NCBI GenBank assembly: GCA_016271365.2
Contig: JADMNL010000022.1
Coordinates: forward strand, 225,558,501-225,622,500
Reading direction: 5' to 3'
DNA length: 64,000 bases
Source of the DNA: Neoceratodus forsteri
Lineage: Eukaryota > Chordata > Ceratodontiformes > Ceratodontidae
Below the pieces are notes generated by a model. It was not told the origin of the DNA, made no database searches, and saw only the letters and a list, made by a program, of their open reading frames with translations. Position 1 is the stretch's first letter. Each line of letters opens with the position of its first letter. The translations under genes were made by a program, and so were the position numbers. This document shows positions 11,006-24,200 of this stretch, in pieces.

Positions 11006-13658
11006 AGGTAGCATAAATGTAAACCATGGTTCTTTTCAGCCCTGCTCCATGATCGCTGGAACCAATTTTTACAATTGTTCATTGGGTGACTAAATGCTAC
11101 TGCATCGTTCACTCATAGATTACCTGAACCCATTTTTGGCAAAAATAATTGCAATCCTTGTGGCCTCAATGACCACTTTGGACATTTCCCGCTCCCTCAA
11201 TCACCTAGAAACCATTTTGGAAAAATATAATCCAGTTGGAATAAACTACTGTGTTGATCTTTCACTCAACTGTTTCTCACTGGTACCATTTTTGAAAACA
11301 AACATTTCAACTCAGGTGGCTCAAGAACCATAAAGGCTTTCAACAGCTCCATAGATCATTGAGCATGTTTCTGGGAAAAACTAAAAATATCACCTCATGT
11401 GGCCAAACGACCTCCTAGACCTTTTACCCCAGATTCATATCCTTGAACAAATTTCACAAAAGAAATCACCTTATGTGGCCTAAATGACCTGCATATCTTT
11501 TTCTGTGGATACATTCATTTCTTGGATCCCAGTTTGAAAAATATCGTATCCTGGGGTCCAAGCAATAATGGATCATTCACATCAGCTCCATTAAACACCT
11601 GCAACCCACTTTTTAAAATGAAAATATCTTCCCATGGCTAAAATAACCAGTGAACATTTTACCCAGCTCAGGATCACCTGGAATTCTCTGTTTGAAAATT
11701 AAATTTCATCTCAGGTGGCTTTAACAACCATCACAGACTTTCACAATGACTCCGAAATCACCTGAACCCATTTTGGTAAAAATAAAATATTGTCCCAGTT
11801 GTCTAGTGGTCTGCAGGCCTTCACCCTGGCTTCATAAATCACTTGGAGCCATTTCTGAAAAAATGAAAATATCTCCCTCCTGGCTTAAATGACCACTGCA
11901 GATCTTATACCTGATCCATGAATTACAGGAACCTTTTTTTGGCAAAATAGTCACTACCTACTTTAACCTCATGTAGTAAATGACCAGTGCCAACATTTTA
12001 TCCAATCCATGAATCACCTGAACTGCATTTTGGCAAAATAAATATATAACCTGAGTGGTTTAAACTATAACCTCAGACTTTTCACCTAGGAGCATAAATC
12101 ACTTAACCCATTTTAGTAAATATATAATTGTCTGTGGCTAAACAATATTGAGAAATGAATCTGTCCATAGACCACCTGAAACATTTATGGTAAAAATAAA
12201 ATATCACCTCAGGTGCCAATTGACCTTAACCCTTGCTCCACATAACCTGGAACAGTTTTAGTAAAAATAAAAATGTTACCTCAGGTGGCCTAAGCTCCAC
12301 TGCAGACCTTTCTCCAGGCTCCATAAATCATGTGGCACCTATTCACCTATTCTGAAAAATAATACAAATATCACCATATAGCCTAAATGACAATTGCAGA
12401 CCTTTCATCTTTGCTCCGTCGTCACCTGGAACAAATTTTAATAAAATAAAAATATCACCACTACGACCTAAGCAACCAGTGGATCTTTTATCAGATCCAT
12501 AAATTACATGGACATATTTTGGTAAATAAAATGTTTATCAGGTGTCCAAAATTACCACCTCAGACCTTTCACAATGTTTCCAAAACACCTTGAACCCAGT
12601 TTTTGGCATAAAAATTTAATCTCAGGTGGCCTAAGCAGTGACCTTGCATTCACCTTAGCTCCACAGATTAGCTGGAACCCACTTTTTGAAAAATAAAATA
12701 TCACCTTATGTCCTGAATGTTCTTTGTGGACCTTCACCGAGTGCCATAAATCACCTGAGCCTATATTTGGCAAAAAAATGTTTATCACCCTTGGCCTAAT
12801 GACCACACTGGACATTTACACAGGCTCATCATTTGGCTTGAAACCATTTTGCAAAAGTAGAAATATCACTGTAGCTTAAATGACCTGTGTGTTTTTCCTC
12901 AGCTCCAGATATCGCGAGTTAATTTTTTTTGTAAAATTTTTTTCTCAGTTGACTAGCTAACCATTGTGACTTTTCACATGACTCCATAGATCCACTGAAC
13001 CCTGTTTGTAGAAATAAAATATTACCAGATGGTCTAATGACTGCTACCAATTTTTAACCTCAGGTGGCTAAATGACCACAGCCCTTTACCTCAGTTCTGT
13101 AAATCTCTAATCATTTTGGCAAGAAAATAATCCCAGGTTGCTTAAATGACAACCTCAGACCTTTTCCCCAGCTCATAAATAATCTAGAACCCATTTTTAC
13201 AAGATATAAATTTCACTTAAGGTTTCCTAAATGAGTAGCGTACCATTCAGCCTGGATCATAGATTCTGAAACTACTTTTGGCAAAATAAAATATCCTCTT
13301 GTTGGCCAAGGTCTGCTACAGATTTGTTTCCAGTCATAATAAATTAGAACCTACATTTTGGAGCAAAATAGTGTTGCTCAATGACCACTGAACTTTTACA
13401 CAGGCTACAAACTACATGGAGCAATTTTGGCAAAAAATAAAATTAGATCCTTTGTGACCTGCTGACCTTTCACTGCAGTTTAACTCACTCAGCTCATTTT
13501 TGGAAAAAATTATATTTCACCAGGTGACCTAAACAACCACTGGGAACGAACCAGACTCCATAGATCACTTGAACTTATTTTTGAAAACTAATATTGTCTG
13601 GTTTGCCTGAAGATCCTCAGCAGACCTCACTATGCTCCATTAATCACCTGGAACCAAT
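11006..13658 (+). repeat. S90 satellite, F, with a 2-kb deletion relative to copy B
   Basis: S90 units. To about 12,040 they match 31.51-32.65 kb and then jump to match from 34.67 kb, so about 2.0 kb present in copy B is absent here. No gene was found. Confidence 0.87.
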
Positions 13659-14463
13659 TCCAGTGATCTGTGGAGCCATGGTGTGTGTCAGTGGTTGTTT
13701 AGGCCACTAAGTGAAATTTTATTTTGCTGTTGGGTTCAAGGTGTGATCGGGTAAAAGAACTGCAGTGGTCACTTGTTTACCAGAGGATATTTTATTTTTT
13801 CTAAATTGGTTCAATGTTAGATGAACAGGGTGTGGTATTTATTATCTGGGGTGATATATATATATATATATATTTTGCCATAAATGGGTTTCTGTGATCT
13901 AGGAGCCAGATTCAAAGTTCCTCAGTGGTTGTTTGGTCCACCTGAGATGAAATTTATATATTTGCTAAATGGTTCAGGTAATTTGTGGGTCATTGTGGAA
14001 AGTTCGTGTTTGTTGTCTGAGTTGAAATTAATTTTGCCGTATTGATTCAGGTGATGTCGGGTTGTGGTGAAGTGTCCATGGTGGTTTTTAATCACCAGAG
14101 GTTATTGTTCTCTTTTGTCAACAAGGGTTTCAGGTGAAATTGTGGATAATAAGTCCAGTGGTCATTTAGGCCACTGGATGATTTCTTCACCAAAATAGGT
14201 TCCAGTTGAATTGGTGCTGGGAAAAGGTCCACAGTGAATAAAATGTCACGTCAGGTGGTTTGAAGAACCACAAAGAAACCTTCAACAGGCTCCATATATC
14301 ACCTGGAGCAGTTTACAACCAAAATATCATCTCATGTGGCCTAAACTTGTCCTCAGACATGTTACTTGAGGTTCTGTTGCAGAACAATTTATTAAAACAA
14401 AACACTCAGGTTGCCTAAGTGCAACCTCAGGCTTTTACATAGCTCCATTAATCACCAGCAACC
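13659..14463. repeat. S90 satellite, R then F
   Basis: R orientation to about 14,240, then F. Equivalent to 36,469-37,372. The palindromic switch at about 13,650 (CACCTGGAACCAATTCCAG) is retained. A TA dinucleotide run of about 20 bp lies at 13,855-13,874. Confidence 0.86.
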
Positions 14464-15112
14464 CACTTAATGGTGGGGCCACTAGACTACCATGGATATG
14501 AACAACTATAATAATTTAATACAGATCCGTTGGGCCATGGGACTAGCAGTGATATAAAAAACCTGAGCCAAGATATTTGTGTTTTTCAATCAAATTTAAA
14601 CATGATGTCTGCTGTCGGATCAAAATTTTAAAATTGGGAGACAAAGGTTCTTGGCGTGAAGCTGCAAATCTTTGATCGTGGGGTGGGATGAGATAGCCAA
14701 CCCCAATCTTTGTTTGCAAAGCATATAAATTTTCACCTTGACTTTAATGGAATGTAAAGGTATAACCTTTGAATGCCTAATATGTTTTCACTAAACAAAA
14801 GCGTATCTGGTACCGCTCTTCAAGCGGACTCTCTCAGAGCAGCAGGCTGCCAATGGCTATGCAGGCCCATCAATATCCCAAAAGCTATCCAAAATGGATA
14901 ATTTGCTTTTTCAGTGTTTTCATGAAAACCCTTGAGTCCAGCAAAACACAATTTGGGGTCAGAGAACTACCATGTTCAGCATGCAAAACATTCCAGCAAA
15001 CCCGTTGAAAGGGTCCACAGTTATTAATGTGCAAAATTTTGAGTTTAATATAGAGGACTGCTGAACCCTCTATGTGTGGCTTGACCATGCCGCTATAATA
15101 TATATGGGTTAT
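14464..15112 (-). mobile_element. Insert B, copy 2 (degraded)
   Basis: Reverse-orientation copy of the element at 4,858-5,555. It starts at ACTTAATGGTGGGGCCACTA and ends at the decayed hairpin near 15,070-15,100. It has more small deletions and substitutions than the copy at 37.4 kb; the YY1-like core is lost, while the SBS-like block (14,964-14,983) remains recognisable. The open frame at 14,885-15,088 has no domain. Confidence 0.62.
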
Positions 15113-15370
15113 GGTACATAGTGGTCATTAGACCACTTTGTTGAAATTGTATTTTGCAAAAATGGGTTCAAGTGATTTGGAGTTGAGAAAGGTCCGTGTT
15201 TATTTATGCCTTGAGGTGATTTTTGCAACAAATGTCCCAGGTGATTAATGGAGCCTGTGTAAGGGTCCAGTGGTCATTTAGGTCACCTGAAGAAATATCT
15301 TTATTTTTCCAAAATGTGTTGCAGGTGATTAATGAGCTGGTGAAGTAGCGATGCTCATTGGGTACCTGAG
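15113..15370 (-). repeat. S90 satellite, R, between inserts B and A
   Basis: About three S90 units in R, matching 38,090-38,390. Nothing else was seen. Confidence 0.87.
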
Positions 15371-15565
15371 TTAGGGCCAGATTTTTAAAGGGTCCTTAGT
15401 CTCTCAGCTACATCAAACAACCAGCTTGAATCAGATCTTTGTGCAAAAATACTGTGTGCCATATTTTGTAAGAAAAGAGGTCTTGTACAAATCCCCAAAC
15501 TGTGCACAGATCCACTACATCAACTCAATGGTGTAGATGGGTGGCTAATTCAAAAAATGGGTCGG
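15371..15565 (-). mobile_element. Insert A, copy 2
   Basis: Reverse copy of the 4,373-4,590 segment, beginning TTAGGGCCAGATTTTTAAAG. Its far end near 15,545-15,565 is altered relative to the copy at 38.4 kb. Confidence 0.58.
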
Positions 15566-18500
15566 GTTTGTATGAGCAAGGGAAAGGGTCCTTTATGCCA
15601 CCTGAGGTGTTATTTTTGTTGCCATAAACAGGTTTCAGGTGATCTATGGAGCCAGATTCAAAGTTCCTCAGTGGTTGTTTAGTCTACCTAAGGTGAAATT
15701 TACATATTTGCTGAAAATGGGTTGCAGGGGATTTATGAAACTTGGGTGAAAGGTCTGAGGTTGTAATTTAGGCCACCTGAGGTGATATATTTAATTTTGC
15801 CAATAATGCATTTCAGGTGATTTATGGGATTGGGGTAAAAGGTAGGCAGTGGTCATTTAGTCCATCTGAAGAGATATTTTTTTGCCAAAAATGGGTTCCC
15901 AGTGATCTGTGGAGTAATTGTGAAAAGTCTGCGATAGTTGTTTGTAGTCACCTGAAGTGAAATTTTTATTCTTGAAACAGTGGATTCTAGGTGATACCTG
16001 AGCTGAGTTGAAATGTGAGGTGATATTTTAGTTTTTTTTTTTTAAAGTGGCTGCAGGTGATTAATGGAGCTAGTCCGAAAGGTCTGGGTTTGCTGTTTGG
16101 CCAACTGAGGTGATATTTGTTTTTTCTAAAACTGTGATCCAGTCAATTTATGTATCCAGTATTAAAGATCTTGGTGGTCATTTAGGCCACCTGAGGTGAT
16201 TTCTCTTTTTGCTAACATTTGTTCCAGGTGATATGAATCTGGAGTAAAAGGTCTGTGGAGGTTATTTAGGCCACATGAGGTGATAATTTTAGTTTTTGCC
16301 AAAAACATGCTCCAGCTTATCTATGGAGCCTGCTTGAAAGTTTATTCATTGTTCATTAAGCCACCTGAGTAGAATTGTTTTATTTGTTTCAAAAATGGGT
16401 TGTTGGTGAGTTAAATAGCTGGACTTAAAGATCAGCAGTGGTTGTTTATTCCACCTGAGATGATTTTTTATTTTTGCCAAAAATGGTTTCCATGATTAAT
16501 GGAGCTGGTGTAAAATCTAAGTGGTCATTGAGGTCACCTTGGGTTGACATTTTAATTTTGCCCAAAATGGATTCCAGTGACTTATGGAGCAAGGGTGAAG
16601 GATCTGTGGTTCACATTTATGCTACCTTTATTTCATATTTATTTTTGGCAAACTGGTTTCAGTGATTCTGGTCAATATAGGTAGGCAGTGGTAATTTAGG
16701 CCTTGTCAGATAATTTTTATGTTTGTTACATATGGGTTCCAGGTGATCTATGGAGTCATTGTGAAAGTTGCAGTGGTTGTTTAAGCCAGTTGAGGTGAAA
16801 TTTTATTTTGCATAAAATCGGTTCCAGTTCTTATATGTAGTTTGGGTGAAAGGTCCGGTGTAGCTTTTAATACACCTAAGGTGATATTTTCTGTTTTTGA
16901 AAATTGCATTGTTAGTGACTAATGGAGCTGTGTAATAGGTCTTAGTCTTTAGTCTCAGATATAAATGACCAGTTGCAGATATTTTATTGCTCATAAATCA
17001 CCTGGCATTATTTTGGTAAAATAAAAAATCACCCTCAATGAGTCTAAATGATGCGAGACCTTTTAACTCAGAAGCATAAACACCACTGCTGATCTTTCAC
17101 TTTTTTGCCTATAAATCAGGTGATCTAAGGAGCCAGGGTTAAAGGTTTGTGGTGGTGATTACAACCACTTGAGGTCAGTATTTCTTTTTTGCCAAAAATG
17201 GGTTCCAGGTGATTTATGGAGGCAAAGTGAAAGGTCTGCAGTGGTGTTTTATGCTTCTTGAGGTTAAAGGTTGGCATTAGCCATTTAGGCACCTGAGGTG
17301 ATATTTTTATTTTTCCAGGTGATTTATGGAGGCAATGTAAAATGTCTCCACTGGCGGTTTATGCTATCTGAGGCTACAGATCCACAGTGATCATTTTGGC
17401 CACCTGAGATGATATTTCTATTCTTGCCAAAAATGGGAACCAGGTAATTTATGAAGTTGGGGTAAAAGGTAGGTAGTCAACATTTAGATCACCTTTAACC
17501 AATTCTTGGCAATAATAAAAGCTTCACCTCAGGTGAACTAAATGACCACTACAGATCTTTTATTCTGGCTCCATAAATTACATGGAAACCATTCTTGGCA
17601 AAAATAAAAATATCAGCTCAGGTTAGCTAGATCAGCACCTCGGACCTTTCATCATCTAGTACCCATTTTGTAATAATAAAAATATCACCTGAGGTGGCCT
17701 TAATGACCACCACCTATGCTTGGCATCAGGTGTCTTAAATTATTACTGCTTACCTTTATCCCACCTGCATGAATCACCTGGACCACAAAGGCCAACAGTG
17801 GACATTTAGGCCAGCTGAGTACTTATTTTTATTTTTCTCAAAAATGGTTTACAGGTGATATATGGAGCCTGAGTAAAAGGACTGAGAAGGTCATTTAAGC
17901 CAACTGAGGTGATATTTGTAGTTTTGCAAAAATTGGTTCCAGGTGATTTATGGATGTAGGATAAAAGGAAGGCGGTGGTCATGTAGGCCAGCTGAAGTGA
18001 TATTCATATTTTTGAAAAACATAGGGTTCCAGGTGATCTGTGGAGTCATTATAAAAGGTCAAGGATGGTTGTTTAGGCCACCTGATGTTAAAGTTTTATT
18101 TTTGCCAAAATGGGTTCCAGATGGTTTACAGAGCTGGGGTGAAATGTCCACGGTGGTGATTTAGGCCACCTGAAGAGTTATTTTTTTCCAAAAATGGGTT
18201 CCAGATGATTTATCAACCCAGGGTATAAGGTAAGAAGTGGTCCTTTAGGCCACCTGAGGAAACATTTTTATTGTTTCCAGGAGTTTGATGGAGCCCTGCA
18301 AAATGGGCTGTGGTGGTCTTTTATGACACCTGAAGTGATATTTTATTTTTGTCAAAAATGGATCCAGGAGATTTAAGCAGACAGAGTAAAACATCCACTG
18401 TGGTCCCTTAGGCCTCTTGAATTGATATTTAAATTTTTGCCAAACATGGGTTCCAGGTGATTTATAGAGCCAGAGTAAAGGGTCCACGGTGGCCCTTTAG

Positions 18501-19611
18501 GCCACCAGAGGTAATATATTTATTTTTGCAGGTGCACCGCTGAACATTCATTCTAGCTCCATAAATTACATGGCACCCATTTTCTACAAAAATAGGGGTA
18601 TTTCCTAGGTGGCCTAGTGTCCTGTTGGCTTTTTTTCCTGGCTCCATACAAACAAGCAGAATAGAGTTCTGGCAAAATGAAAATATCACTCAGGTGGTGC
18701 CAAATGGCCACTACAGATTGTTCACAGTATCTCCAAGAATCAACTGTAACTCATTTTTGGCCACAAAAAATATCACCTCTGGTGACCTAAATGATCACCT
18801 CCTACAATATATGCTGGCTCATAAATTGCAAAAAATGGGGTCCAGGTTATTTATGGAGCAGAGGTGAAAGATCTGTTTTTTTACATTGATGCTTCCTGAG
18901 GTGATATTTTTATTTTTGCCAGAAATTGGTTCCAGGTGATCTATGAAGCCATTGTGAAAGGTCTGCAGTGGTTGTTTAAGCCACCTGAGGTGAAATTTTT
19001 ATTTTTGTAATAAACCAGTTCCAGTTTCTATCTAGAGTTGGAGTTAAAGGTTTATGGTAGCCTTTTAAGACACCTGAGGTGATTTTTGTAGTTTCCAAAA
19101 GTGCATTATAAGTGACTAATGGAACTAAGTGACTCTGTGAAAAAGGTTTGAGGTTGTCATTTAGGCCACCTGAGGTGATATTTGTATTTTTGCCAAAAAT
19201 ATGTTCCCAGTAATTTATGGATCCAGAATAAAAGATCTGCAGTAGTCATTAAGGCCAGGAGAGGTGATATTTTTATTATTAAGAGAAATTGGTTCAAGGT
19301 GATTTATGCAGCCAGGGTGAAAGGTCTGCAGAGGACCTTTAGACAACCAGGAAATATATTTTCATTTTTGATAAAAATGGGTTCCAGGTGATCTATGCAG
19401 ACAGGGTGAATGGTATGTGGTAGTCATTTAGGCCAACTGAGTTGATATATTATTTTGTCATAATGGGTTCCAGGTAATTTATGTACATGGGTTAAAATGT
19501 CTGTGGATGTCATTTAGGCCACCTATGGTGATATTTTTAGTTTTCACCAAAAATTGGTCCACCTGAGGTGATATTTGTATTTTAGTCAAAAATATGTTCT
19601 CTCCTTCCTAG
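15566..19611 (-). repeat. S90 satellite array, mainly R, with F islands
   Basis: R orientation with F islands at about 16,950-17,110, 17,500-17,790 and 18,538-18,830. Order of variants matches 38.6-43.38 kb directly and 0.36-4.37 kb in reverse. The R-to-F switch at 18,531-18,538 is centred on the palindrome GGTGCACC. No gene was found. Confidence 0.92.
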
Positions 19612-20004
19612 CTAAGGGTGTGCGCCAGATGACCATTCTCCCCCAACATGGATTGCCAGGGTATCAACATTCATGCTGCACATAAGGGTCCAGATGCAGA
19701 GTGCCTCCTGATACAAGGAATGGAAGTGAGTGCCGCCCTGTCTGTTCAGGTAACACATGGTCGTAGAATTGTCCATCTGGACTTGTATGACCAGAGCTCT
19801 GCCTAGCAGAGCAAATTCCATCAAAGACAAGTTCACTGCAGAGAGGTCCAGCAAGCTGATGTGGATGGGACTCCTTGGTGACTGAAGACGGCGTGGGCTC
19901 TGTGGCACCTTAGGTGCTGTCCTCAACCCACTAGAGATATGTTTATTGTCAGCGTGATGGTCAGCTCTGGGCAGATAAACAGGATTCTCTTTCCTCAAGT
20001 GTTT
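19612..20004 (-). pseudogene. DIRS-like retroelement RNase H fragment, copy 2
   Basis: An open frame of 128 codons (19,612-19,998, minus) contains the end of an RNase H domain. HISLLDLSAVNLSL matches the strand preceding the second catalytic residue, followed by QVQMDNSTTMCYLNRQGGTH (DN plus NRQGG block) and IHVGGEW near the C-terminus. The frame stops before the usual ADxLSR end. Unlike copy 1 it has no internal stop within the domain, but no RT lies upstream: within about 60 bases the sequence becomes S50 satellite. It is therefore a fragment, not a working enzyme. The part before HIS does not resemble the family and is probably read out of frame. It lies between the S90 array (left) and the S50 array (right). 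Confidence 0.75.
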
Positions 20005-21283
20005 TGGGACCTAGGGGTAGGACCCCATTGGGCAGGCGGCCTAGTAGCCTAGGTAAGGTCTCTGGGTTGAGGACCCTATCAGTTAGTGTGCTAGTAGCCT
20101 TGGTAGGGTCGATGCCACTCTATGGACTTAACAGGGGTAGGGACCTAACAGGTGAGGCATGGTGGTAGCCTGGGTAAGTCCTAGGGTGGGACCCTATCTG
20201 GCAGGAAGGCTTTAGATTAGGAAATTCCTAGGTGAGGACCCTTTCAGGTAGGCAGGGAACCAGCCTAGGTAGATATCTACTGGGTAGGACCCTTTAGGGC
20301 AGGCAGGGTGGTAGTCTAGGTAAGTCCCTAGGGGGTAGGACCCTATCTGGTAGTAAGCTGGCAGCCTAGGTAAGTCCTTATGAGGTAGGACCCTATCGAG
20401 TAGCAGGGCACCAGCCTAGATAAGTCCCTAGGGGGTAGGATCCTATCGGGTAGGCAGGGAGGGAGCCTAGATAAGTCCCTAGGGACTTGAACCCAATCGG
20501 GTAGGCAGGGCACCAGCCCAGGTAAGTCCCTAGGGGGTAGAACCATATTAGGAAGTGTGTTAGTAGCCTATTAGAGTCCCTAGGGGGTAGGACCCTCTCG
20601 GGCAGGCAGCCTAGTAGCCTAAGTAAGTCCCCAGGGGGTAGGACCCTATCAGGCAGGTGGTCTAGTAGCCTAGATAAGTCCCTAGGGAGTTGGACCCTAT
20701 CGGGTATGCAGGGCACCAGCCCACATAAGTCACTAGGGGGTAGGACCATATCGGGTAGTGTGCTAGCAGACTATTAGCGTCCCTAGGGGTAGGACCTAGG
20801 GCGGAGGCTGCAGGTAGTCCCTCGGGATAGGACCTCATCGGGTAGTGCTGGTAACCCTTGGTAGGGTCGATCCACTTCTATGGATCTAGGGGGGTAGTGA
20901 CCCTATCAGGTAGGCATGGCGGTAGCCCAGGTAAGTCTCTGGGGCTAGGACCCTATCTGGCAGGGAGGCATTAGACCAGGAAAGTCTCTGGGGTAGGACC
21001 CTATCAGGCAGTCGGCCTAGTAGCCTGTGGAGTCCCTCGGAGCAGAACCCCAACAGGTAGAGTGAAAGTAGCCTAGGTAAGTCTCTAGGTAGTAGGACCC
21101 TTTCAGGTAGGCAGGGAACCAGCCTGGATAAGTCCCTAGGGGGTAGGACCCTATCGGGTAGTGTGCTAGATCCTCGGTTAGTCGCTCGGAGGTAGAACCC
21201 TATCAGGTAGTGTGCTAGTAGCCTAGGTAAGTCCCAAGGGGGTAGGACTCTATCGGATAGTGTGCTAGTAGCCTAGGTAAGTC
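20005..21283 (-). repeat. S50 satellite array, orientation r
   Basis: Tandem 50-bp units read as CCTAGGTAAGTCCCTAGGGG, GTAGGACCCTATCGGGTAG and a variable stretch. The open frames here (20,343-20,749) are repeats of LPDRVLPPRDL-type residues produced by the unit and are not genes. Matches 43,791-45,082. Confidence 0.94.
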
Positions 21284-24200
21284 AGATAGGGTCCTACCCC
21301 CTAGGGACCTACCTAGGCTACCACCCTGCCAACTGATAGGTTCCTACTCCCTAGGGACTTACCTAGGCTACCGCCCTGCCAACTGATAGGGTCCTACCCC
21401 CTAGGGACTTACCTAGGCTACTAGGCCACCTCCTCGATAGGGTCCTGCCCTGTAGGGGCTTACCTAGGCTGGTGACCAGCCTTTCCGATAGGGTCATTAC
21501 CCCTACGGACTTACCTAGGCTACTAGCACACTACCTGCTAAGGTCCTACCCCCTAGTGACTTAGCTATGCTGCTAACACACTACCTGATAGGGTCTTACC
21601 CCCTAGGGACTTACCTAGGCTACTAGCACACTACCCAATAAGGTCCTATCCCTAGGGGCTTCCCAAGACTACCGCCCTGCCTACCTGATACAGTCCTACC
21701 CCCTAGGGACTTACCTAGGCTACCGCTCTGCCAAATGATAGTGTCCTACCCCCTAGGGACTTACCTAGGCTACTAGCACACTACCCGATAGGGTCCTACC
21801 ACCAGTGACTTTCCCTGGCTACTAGGCCACTACCGCCCTGCCTACCTGATAGGGTCCAACTACCTAGGGACTTAACCTAGGCTACCGCCCTGCCTACCAA
21901 ATAGGGTCCCACCCTCTATGGACCTACCTGGGCTAACGCCTTGCCTACCCGATAGGGTCCTACAACCTAGGGACTTACCCAGCCTACTATGCTTCCTACC
22001 TGATAGGGTGCTACACCCTAGGGACTTACCTAGGCTACTAGCACACTACCTGATAGGGTCCTAGGGACTTACCTAGGCTGCTAGGTGAGGTGCCTGAAAG
22101 GGTCCTACCCACTTGGGAATTACCTAGCCTACTAGGCCGCCTACCTCATAGGTCCCTATCCCCTATGGACTTACCTAGGGTGGTGCCCTTCCTACCCGAT
22201 AGGGTCCTACCCCCAGAGACTTACCTAGGCTTCTAACACATTACCCTATAAGGTCCTAGGACCTAGAGACTTATCTAGGCTACCGCCATGCCTACCCGAT
22301 AGGTTCCTACCCCCTAGGGACTTACCTAGGCTGGTGTCCTGCCTAGCCGATAGGGTCCTACTACCTGGGCTACTAGACCACCTGCCCGATAGAGTCCTAC
22401 CCCTAGTGACTTACCTAGGCTACTAGGCCAGCTGCTCCTTAGGGTCATACCCCCTATGGACTTACCTAGGCTACTAACACAGCACCCAATAGGGTCCTAC
22501 TCCGTAGGGACTTGTCTAGCCTACTAGCACACTACTCGATAAGGTCCTAACCTCTAGGGACCTACCTAGGCTACTAGCACACTACCCAGCAGGATCCTAC
22601 CACCCAGGGACTTACCTACGCTACTTGCACACTACCCAATAGGGTCCTACCCCTTAGGGACTTACCTAGGCTAGTAGCACACTATCCGATAGGGTCCTAA
22701 CCCCTAGGGACTTCCCAAGGCTTCCTCCCTGCCTACCTGATAGGGTCCTACCCCCTAGGACTTACCTCGCCACCACCCTGCCTGCTCGACAGGGTCCCAC
22801 CCCAAGGACCTACCTAGCCTACTAGACCACCTGTCCGACAGGATCCTGCCTCTAGGGACTTACCTTACTACTAGGACTCTTGCCCATAGGGTCCAACTCA
22901 TTAGGATTTAATCTAGGCTACCGCCCTGCCTAAAAAACAGTGTCCTACCCTCTATGGATTCTAACTGGCTCACCGCCCTGCCTACCCGAGCAGGATCCTT
23001 CCCAAGGGACTTACCTAGGCTACTAACACACTACTGAATAGGGTCATATCCCCTAGGGACTTACCAGGCTGGGCACTGTCCACCCGACATGGTCCCACCC
23101 TCAGGTACGCACCTGGGCCACCGCCCTGCCTACCGAGCAGGGTCCCGCCCCCATGGACTTATCTAGGCTGGTGCTTTGCCTACCCGATAGGGTCTTACCT
23201 CTAGGGACTCTACCTAGGCTACTCATCACACCACCCAATAGGGTCCCACCTCCAGGGACTCTACCTAGTCTACTATCACACACCCAAAAGGGTCCAACCC
23301 CATGGACTCACTTCCAGGGCTACTAGCACACTACCCTGATCAGGGTCCTATCCCTAGGCACTTACCAAGGCTTCCACCCTGCCTACCTGATAGGGTCCTA
23401 CCCCTAGGGACTTACCTAGGCTACCGCCCTGTGTATCTGACACTGTCCTATCACATACGGACTTACCTAGGCTACTAGTCTGCCTGGCCAATAGGGTCCT
23501 ACCATTTAGGGACCTACCTAGGCTACTAACACACTACCCGATAGGGTCCTAACCCCTAGGGACTTACCTAGGCTACTAGGCAACTTGCCCGGTATGGTCC
23601 TACTCCCTAGGGACTTACCTAGGATACCGCCCTGCCTACCCAATAGGGTCCTACCCTCTAGTGACTTACCTTGGCTACTGCCCTGCCTACCTGATAGGGT
23701 CCTACCCCTAGGGTCTTACTTAGCCTACTAGGCCACATACCTGATAGGGTTCTACCCCTAGGCACTTACCTAGGCTACCACCATGCCTACCTGATAAGGT
23801 ACTACCCCCTAGGGACTTATCTAGGCTGGTGCCCTGCCTACCCAATAGGGTCCTACCCCCTAGGGACTTAGCTAGGCTACTAGCACACTACCCGATAGGG
23901 TCCTACCCCAGAGACTTACCTAGGCTACCAGGCCACTTGCCTAATAGGGTCCAACTCCCTAGGGACTTAACCTAAGCTACCGACCTGCCTACCAAATAGG
24001 GTCCTACCCTCTATGGACTTACCTGGGCTAATGCCTTGCCTACCCAATAGGGTCCTACAACCTAGGGACTTACCCAGCCTGCTATGCTGCCTACCTGATA
24101 GGGTGCTACCCCTTAGGGACTTACCTAGGCTACTAGCACACTACCCGATAGGGTCCTGGGGACTTACCTAGGCTGCTAGGTGAGGTGCCTGATAGGGTCC

